Assembly (NCBI GenBank): GCA_022495995.1
Contig: JAFEMH010001247.1
Location: 248,001-312,000 of the forward strand
Reading direction: 5' to 3'
Length of the DNA stretch: 64,000 bases
Origin: Adenophora triphylla var. japonica
Taxonomy: Eukaryota; Streptophyta; Magnoliopsida; Asterales; Campanulaceae
Shown here: in pieces, positions 57,419 to 64,000 of the stretch
Layout of the letters: every line of letters starts with the position of its first letter
Position numbering within the stretch: position 1 is the stretch's first letter
Notes under the pieces: generated by a model
Told to the model about the DNA's origin: nothing
What the model saw: the letters and a program-made list of their open reading frames with translations, nothing else
The model's database searches: none
Position numbers and translations under genes: made by a program

Positions 57419-60400
57419 TCATTTAAGTTCAAGCATACCCATTTCTCCTCTGAGGAAGGAAAACCTCTTAGAGTCCAGAGCTTTGGTGAGGATATCAGCA
57501 ATCTGGTTGTCTGTCCCCACATACTCTAAATGGATATTCCTCTTCTCCACATGATCTTTGAGGAAATGATACTTGATATCTATATGCTTAGTCTTAGAAT
57601 GCATGACAGAGTTGTTGGAGACTGAAATTGTTGAAGTGTTGTCACACATGATAGGGCAATTTCCTTCTTCAATTCCATAGTCCACCAACTGCTGCTTCAT
57701 CCAAAGGATTTGACAGCAACAACTTCCAGCAGCAATATACTCAGCCTCTGTGGTTGACACTGAAACTGATGCTTGCTTCTTGCTGGCCCAAGAAACTAGT
57801 CTATTCCCGAGGAAATGACAAGTCACACTATTGCTTTTCCTGTCAATTATGCAAGCTGTATAATCTGCATCTGAATAACCTACGAGATCGAAGTTCGAAT
57901 CTTTGGAATACCAAAATCCAAGGTTAGTGGTTCCAGATAAAGAGCGGATTATACGCTTGACTGGAATTAAATGTGCTTCTCTAGGATCTGCTTGATAGCG
58001 TGCACATACACAGACACTAAACATGATATCGGGCCTACTAGCAGTTAAATAAAGTAATGAGCCAATCATACCTCGATATATGGTTTGATCAACCTTCTTA
58101 CCTTTTAGATCTTTATCTAGCTTATTGCTGGTGGCCATTGGAGTATCATATGCTTTAGCATTTTCTAATCCAAACGTCTTTATCAACTCCTTGGTGTATT
58201 TGGCTTGGCTGAGGAAAATACCTTCTTCGCATTGCTTGATTTGAAGCCCAAGGAAGAATGTTAACTCTCCAATCATGCTCATTTCAAACTTGCTTTTCAT
58301 TATCTTTTCGAAACGCATACAAAGTAACTCATTAGTAGAGCCAAAAATAATATCATCGACATATATTTGAACAAGTAAAGTGTGCTCATTATATTTGGCA
58401 ATAAAAAGAGTTGTATCAATTTTACCATGTTTTCTAGTAAAAATTTAGAAAGAGTCTCATACCATGCTCTTGGAGCTTGCTTAAGTCCATACAAAGCCTT
58501 CTGGAGTTTGTAGACATGATTGGAAAATTTGGAGTCTTCAAATCCAGGCGGTTGGGCAACATACACGGTCTCTTGCAATTCACCGTTGAGGAAAGCACTC
58601 TTCACGTCTATTTGATAATTTAAAACGCTTGAAAGAGTCGTAGGCTAAGAAGATTATGATAGCTTCCAATCTTGCAACTGGAGCAAAGGTTTCATTATAA
58701 TCGATTCCTTCTTCTTGCCTATATCCTTGTGCAACCAACCTTGATCTATTCCTAGTGATGGTTCCATTCTCGTCCATCTTATTCCTAAACAACCACTTAG
58801 TTCCTATCACTCCTTGATTCTGAGGTCTAGGCACCAATGTCCAGACCTTGCATCTTTCAAACTAGTTGAGTTCTTCTTGTATAGCAACGACCCAACTGGA
58901 ATCTTGGAGTGCTTCATCAATCTTCTTGGGTTCAACTTGAGATAACAAGGAAGTATGCTCATCATAGTTCGATCTCCTTGTTTGAACACCGGAAAACAGA
59001 TCACCAATCATATTAGAGAGAGGGTGACTGCTGACTTCACGAACCTCCGCGGGTAAGTCTGGTTGGACTGAGGTTTGCTGAAGATCTTCAATTGGAACGT
59101 CGTTAGATCCTTCAGCGAAGTCATGGAAGGTAAGTTGACGAAGAGGTTCAATAAGCTGGATGGGGGAATTCTCAACATCTTTTTCCCTAGGAGTTGCACC
59201 TGGAATGGGAATTTCAGGTGCGGTTTCAAAAGTGCGGTTTGAGGGAATTTCAGTTGAGGGAGCTGGATTTTGCGGTTGAGGTTCAGGTGCGGTTCTAGAT
59301 GGTTCACCTATTTCATTATGCTCAGCAAAATCATCTTCTTTTTGAGTTTGGAGCCGTCTAAAGAGGGAGGTTAAGATGTCATAGCAATCGTCCTTAGAAA
59401 TCATCATCTCAACCCAAGTATATCTTGAATAATCGTCCACCATCACTAAATTATATCTACTTCCTCCAATGTTGGCAGTGGTAACGGGTCCAAACAAATC
59501 TATGTGAAGCAGTTGTAAGCATCTTGAAGTTGATGGAGCGGTCTTGCTAGTGAAAGACGACACGGATTGCTTACCAAGTTGGCATGCACTGCATTTCTCA
59601 GGATGGTGGTCAGCCACTTTGGGTAAACCACGAATGAGGTTTTCCCTTCCAATCTTTGCTAGATACTTGAAATTCAAGTGGCTCAACCTCTTGTGCTATA
59701 GTCAACTATTTTCGCTCACATTTTTAGCTACAAAACAGAGATTAGTAATACTACATGCAGAATCTAGATCAATAATGTAAATATTACTCTTACGAATCCC
59801 TGTGAGTAGGTTGACTACGAAAATGCTATCTTTGATAAAGCAGTAAGTTGCAAAGCATTCCTTTGTCGCAGAATTGAGAAATTGAAAGGAGGTTGTGCTT
59901 GAGTCCTTCAACAAGAGAAACCTTCTAAATGGTTAGGTTTCCTCTCCTTATTACACCATACCCAATGGTCTTGCCTTTTTTGTTGTCACCAAAGGTTACA
60001 GACGGACCACTTGCTTCAATGACATCTTCTAGTAATAATCTATCTCCAGTCATATGTCTTGAGTAGCCACTGTCAAGATACCATTCATTATCCTTGGAGT
60101 GACCATCCATTAAGCAGAGGACCTCAACATAGCGGTCGTAGGTCTGACGCAAGGTTTCGTTGGATTTCCTGTTGAAGTTGTTGTAGGATCTTTCAACAGC
60201 ATATAATTTGTTTTCCTTGCATTCGTCATCACCTTCAAGGTAGCTCTCTATGGCATCCCACATCTGCTTTGTGGTTTTCAGATACATCACCTTTTGAAGG
60301 GTTGAAACGGGAAGGGTTCCAGAAATGATATTCCTAGCCTTGCTGTCCAAGGCAGCTAATCTCTTCTCTTCATCTGACCACTCGTCTTTGGCTTTTTGAC

Positions 60401-60616
60401 TTCTGGAGTTTCTCCATTGGTGGTTGCATCAGTGTTGGCCTTCATGGAAACGAACGGGCCATTGATCACGCATTCCACCAGCATTTCATCAATAGTTTCC
60501 AAATGGATAAGCATTCGGCACTTCCAGATGTCAAAGTGGTCTTCGTCCAAAACTGGAATTTGTGAATAGTTAACAGTTGTCATTGTCTTTGAGTTTGCCA
60601 TATCGAATCGGCACAC
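57419..60616 (-). pseudogene. gag-pol: copia A gag-pol, internally deleted
   Basis: Gag start MANSKTMTTVNYSQIPVL near 60601; frameshift near 60353; gag continues to QTYDRYVEVL and is joined abruptly to protease (WYLDSGYSRHMTGD), so the zinc knuckle is deleted. Pre-integrase and HHCC finger (CSACQLGKQSV), integrase core start (LHIDLFGPV, DDYSRYTWV), then a jump from LFRRLQTQK to EDDFAEHNE, so the rest of the core including the catalytic Glu is lost. TAG near 58863 after EELN; RT in three frames ([36 protein letters not shown] near 58355); RNase H (GYSDADYTACIIDRKS, STTEAEYIAAGS) to the stop at 57419. Cannot act on its own. Confidence 0.9.
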
Positions 60617-60658
60617 AAGCTGTTAAGCTTGAAAAACAGTGGTTTTATAAATGTGGTA

Positions 60659-60670
60659 GCTCTGATACCA
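60659..60670 (-). other. copia A primer-binding site, initiator tRNA-Met
   Basis: The minus strand reads TGGTATCAGAGC two bases from the 5' LTR end. Confidence 0.9.
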
Positions 60671-60672
60671 CT

Positions 60673-62198
60673 TGTTGGTCCCAAAGGTGGCAACAAGGGT
60701 GAAAACAGCTAGAAGGGGGGGGTGAAAGCTGTTACAAATTTTTCGCCCTCTTTTAAAAACTGAACCTCTAAGCTTACAAAACCGCTTGCAGTTGATAATA
60801 AACTGTAAGTAGAGATGTAAAATGCACAACGGAATATTTGAATATACAAATCGGTTTTGAGGTGCGGTTTGTAAAGTGGTTTTATAATGCGGTCTAAGTA
60901 AGTGCGATTTACAAACAAAGTGAGGTTTTGACAATGTTAACTCCAAACACAATTCACTATTTAGGATAACTACAATAAAGATCAAATAGAGAAAAAGATA
61001 GATAATTAATAAGCACAAGAAATAATAAATGCAGTAAAGTAAGAACACAATATTTGGAATGGTTCAATCGATAAACGATCTACATCCACTACCAAAATGG
61101 TTAGTCTTGGATTTTCTAAGAGTTAGATTTTATATTGAGTATGAGAGAGATTACAAATTACAAGGTATTCAAACTCAGATCTAAAATCTATTCTATGAAG
61201 ATCGAATCCTAGACTATAACCAGTGTATCTCAAATGATTAATCTATGTGATTAAACAAGTGAGGTGTGTGTGTGTGTATGCAAGATCAAGGCTCTTTAAA
61301 TCTTTGAGATGGAGAGCACAATGATTCTTGATGGTATTAAGGCTTGATTTCTAGGCTGGGATATATATCTTGAAGTAGAAGATGAAGATTCAAAGGACTT
61401 AGAATTTCTAGGCAGAGCTTCAGCTTCTATGAACACATCACTTTCAATTTTCTCAAGCAATCTTCAAATGGTGAAGATTGGGGGTATTTATACCCAAGCA
61501 TCAAGGATATAGCCGTTGGACACAGCTGTTGTAAGGACAATACTGATGCTTTCCATTGATCCACTGTAACCACTTTTGTCCTTTGGTACAGCATTTGCAG
61601 GTAAAGCTGATCAGGCCTCAGCTGCAATAAAGGTGGTTAGGACATCTGTCACCTTTTCAAGATCCTTGCAGATCTTGTCTGAATAGTAGTCACGTGACAA
61701 GATATGGTGGTTGACTTTTGTTATTGCTGACATGGATTCCAACGGTCAAATGTGGTTCACTTCAAGTCTTCAATCATTGGATGCGGTCCTGGTGTACATG
61801 CGGTTTTGACAAGAGCGGTTGATTACACCAGTGAGGTTGTTGAGGTGCGGTCCATAAGATGGAACTGCAAAGCAGTTGCGGTTCACCATAAAGCGGTTGC
61901 ACTAGACAGTGTCAAAGGCAGTTTCAGACAAAGGAATTCCACCAAGCAGTTGCTAGGAGCGGTTTGCTAGGTGCGGTTGATAATGCGGTCTGAAACTTTT
62001 GAACTGCAACCTCAAATCCAATGAGTCTTGTGCCAGTCTTCAAGCCTAATTTAACCTATTCTATAAAATGGACTTAGCTAAAAATTGAAGTCTAAGCTTC
62101 ATTACATATGGGCCTAAAGTCCTTAAAATAGACAGGAGGTTATGGTATCAATCAAATCTTAAGCTAATCTAGGAGGGTTAAAATATGCATACCCAACA
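60673..62198 (-). repeat. copia A 5' LTR
   Basis: TGTTGGTCCCAAAGGTGGC to GCATACCCAACA, 1526 bp, partner of 48313-49834. About seven GCGGTT words. A hydrophobic frame inside it also occurs in the other LTR and is not considered a gene. Confidence 0.92.
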
Positions 62199-62203
62199 CT
62201 TAC

Positions 62204-62331
62204 TCTCACGCTCGAGGGTCTAAGACGGAGATCATTCCGGCTAATCGTGGGTTCTTTGTTTCAGGTCAAAAGCTAGGAGATCAGTCCTGATTGCTGGATG
62301 TAGGCTGATTAACACGTTTCTTGCAGCATCA
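62204..62331 (+). repeat. 3' part of the LTR of gypsy element 3
   Basis: Continuation of the LTR interrupted by copia A. It ends GCAGCATCA, comparable to the CATCA end of the gypsy LTR at 5714, and is followed by the primer site. Confidence 0.6.
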
Positions 62332-62334
62332 GTT

Positions 62335-62350
62335 TGGTTCCACTGCTGAG
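62335..62350 (+). other. Glu-tRNA-like primer site of gypsy element 3
   Basis: TGGTTCCACTGCTGAG resembles the Glu-type site at 5697-5711 (TGGTTCCATTGCCGG) with several differences. Its position three bases after the LTR end supports the call. Confidence 0.5.
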
Positions 62351-62831
62351 AAATGAAGCTTTTTGACCTCGAAATCTAATCAAGAAGTGATATGGCTACA
62401 GACGGGCGCACCGCATCAACCTCCAGTGATCTAACACTTAGTAGAACGATAAGAAACATCGAGGCAGGTACTGGGAACAGGACTGCAAATCTTCCTCCTC
62501 CTCCACCAGTCAATCCCCATAAGAGAGCCACCTGTTCCAATTTGCTAATGGTACTGTATTTCCAGATAATAGAAGAGAAAAGAGGCCTATGCCCGCACCA
62601 GAAGCGGAGCCACAGCCAAAACGACTACTGGTAGGTCGAACAGTTGCAGGCGACAATCCAGGTCCCTCAACTAATCACCTCAGTAGGAAAGAAATTTTGT
62701 TGAAGCGGGCTAGGTTGCTCCAAGGTTTGTTGGATGTTCATGACGAGTTACTCGACATGCCTGAATCTCCTAAGGATGATAGGAGATCACATCAACCTGC
62801 TTCGTCCGTTACCTCCCATAGGCGAGCTAAC

Positions 62832-63839
<1,008 letters not shown>

Positions 63840-64000
63840 GAGCTAACGGAGATGCTAAACAGAATGGAGGTCCCAGGCCGTCTGCTGAACAGCCGAGAAT
63901 TGAGATGCCTCCTCCCTCACACATCAAACTTGATCCTACTGCCGACCTAAGAGATGGGCTCAACCAACAAAGAAAGCAAGAGGCCGAGTCAGCCTCAAGG

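Larger units (their letters stand above)
48313..62198 (-). mobile_element. Ty1/copia retrotransposon A, 13.9 kb including nested copy B
   Basis: 3' LTR 48313-49834 and 5' LTR 60673-62198 in direct orientation, flanked by a perfect 5-bp TSD CTTAC (48308-48312 and 62199-62203). Minus-strand primer site for initiator tRNA-Met (60659-60670) and polypurine tract (minus AAATAGGGGGAGAT, 49835-49848). Internal: gag-pol remnants 57419-60616, then an extra spliced gene 55212-56802, then the nested element B. RNase H and RT text (KHIDIKYHFLKDHVEK, RYQADPREAHL) resembles Sire-type elements. Inserted into the LTR of gypsy element 3. Confidence 0.92.

Overview
This window is eukaryotic nuclear DNA from a flowering plant, most likely a eudicot. 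The evidence is one recognisable plant housekeeping gene with GT-AG introns, many plant retrotransposons primed by initiator-Met or Glu tRNA, Stowaway-type MITEs, hAT, MULE and Helitron elements, and long AT-rich spacers. No bacterial operons, tRNA or rRNA genes, or CRISPR arrays were seen. Almost everything is transposable-element (TE) sequence, much of it nested.

Layout. (1) 1-6.7 kb: a nearly intact minus-strand Ty3/gypsy element of the Tat type. It runs off the left edge and has one nonsense codon in gag, one 1-bp deletion in reverse transcriptase (RT), a Glu-tRNA primer site and a 5' LTR at 5714 to about 6700. (2) 7.2-19.4 kb: nine in-frame exons, minus strand, of a NOL10/ENP2-like nucleolar WD40 protein. 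The introns carry a 3.84-kb Helitron (8225-12067) with a captured alanyl-tRNA-synthetase fragment, an inverted-repeat element, two Stowaway MITEs, a SINE-like pair and a tandem duplication. (3) 20.0-24.4 kb: an AGGCGG-rich terminal-repeat element that encloses a hAT-like element carrying gene fragments, two fold-back MITEs in opposite orientation and a (TA)n tract. (4) 24.4-28.9 kb: a decayed plus-strand gypsy pol, a MULE transposase pseudogene, an LTR relic, and the promoter/leader of another plus-strand gypsy-type element. (5) 28.9-38.5 kb: a minus-strand Ty1/copia element (here C1), preceded by a second partial 5' leader; it splits the plus-strand element whose ORF1 resumes at 38.5-39.4 kb. 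(6) 40.5-43.7 kb: a hAT transposase pseudogene inside a long-inverted-repeat, MULE-like element. (7) 44.3-45.8 kb: a solo LTR with a perfect target-site duplication (TSD). (8) 46.4-47.1 kb: an unusual non-coding element built of GGATATCC units about 22 bp apart, with palindromic termini. (9) 47.8-64 kb: a third gypsy element (plus). Its 5' LTR is split by a 13.9-kb copia element (here A, minus; TSD CTTAC), which is itself interrupted by a truncated C1-family copy (here B). The gypsy gag is split by a 1-kb hAT MITE (TSD GAGCTAAC).

How it fits together. The only gene likely to serve the host is the NOL10 homologue; all nine exons keep frame and splice sites despite heavy intron invasion. The most unusual items are a spliced extra gene with its own TATA box lying between pol and the 3' LTR of copia A, a GCGGTT motif scattered through that same element, the GGATATCC element, and the palindromic GTGTCGCGTGACAC array in the C1-family leader. 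All assignments come from reading the sequence and recalling protein families; no database search was run.
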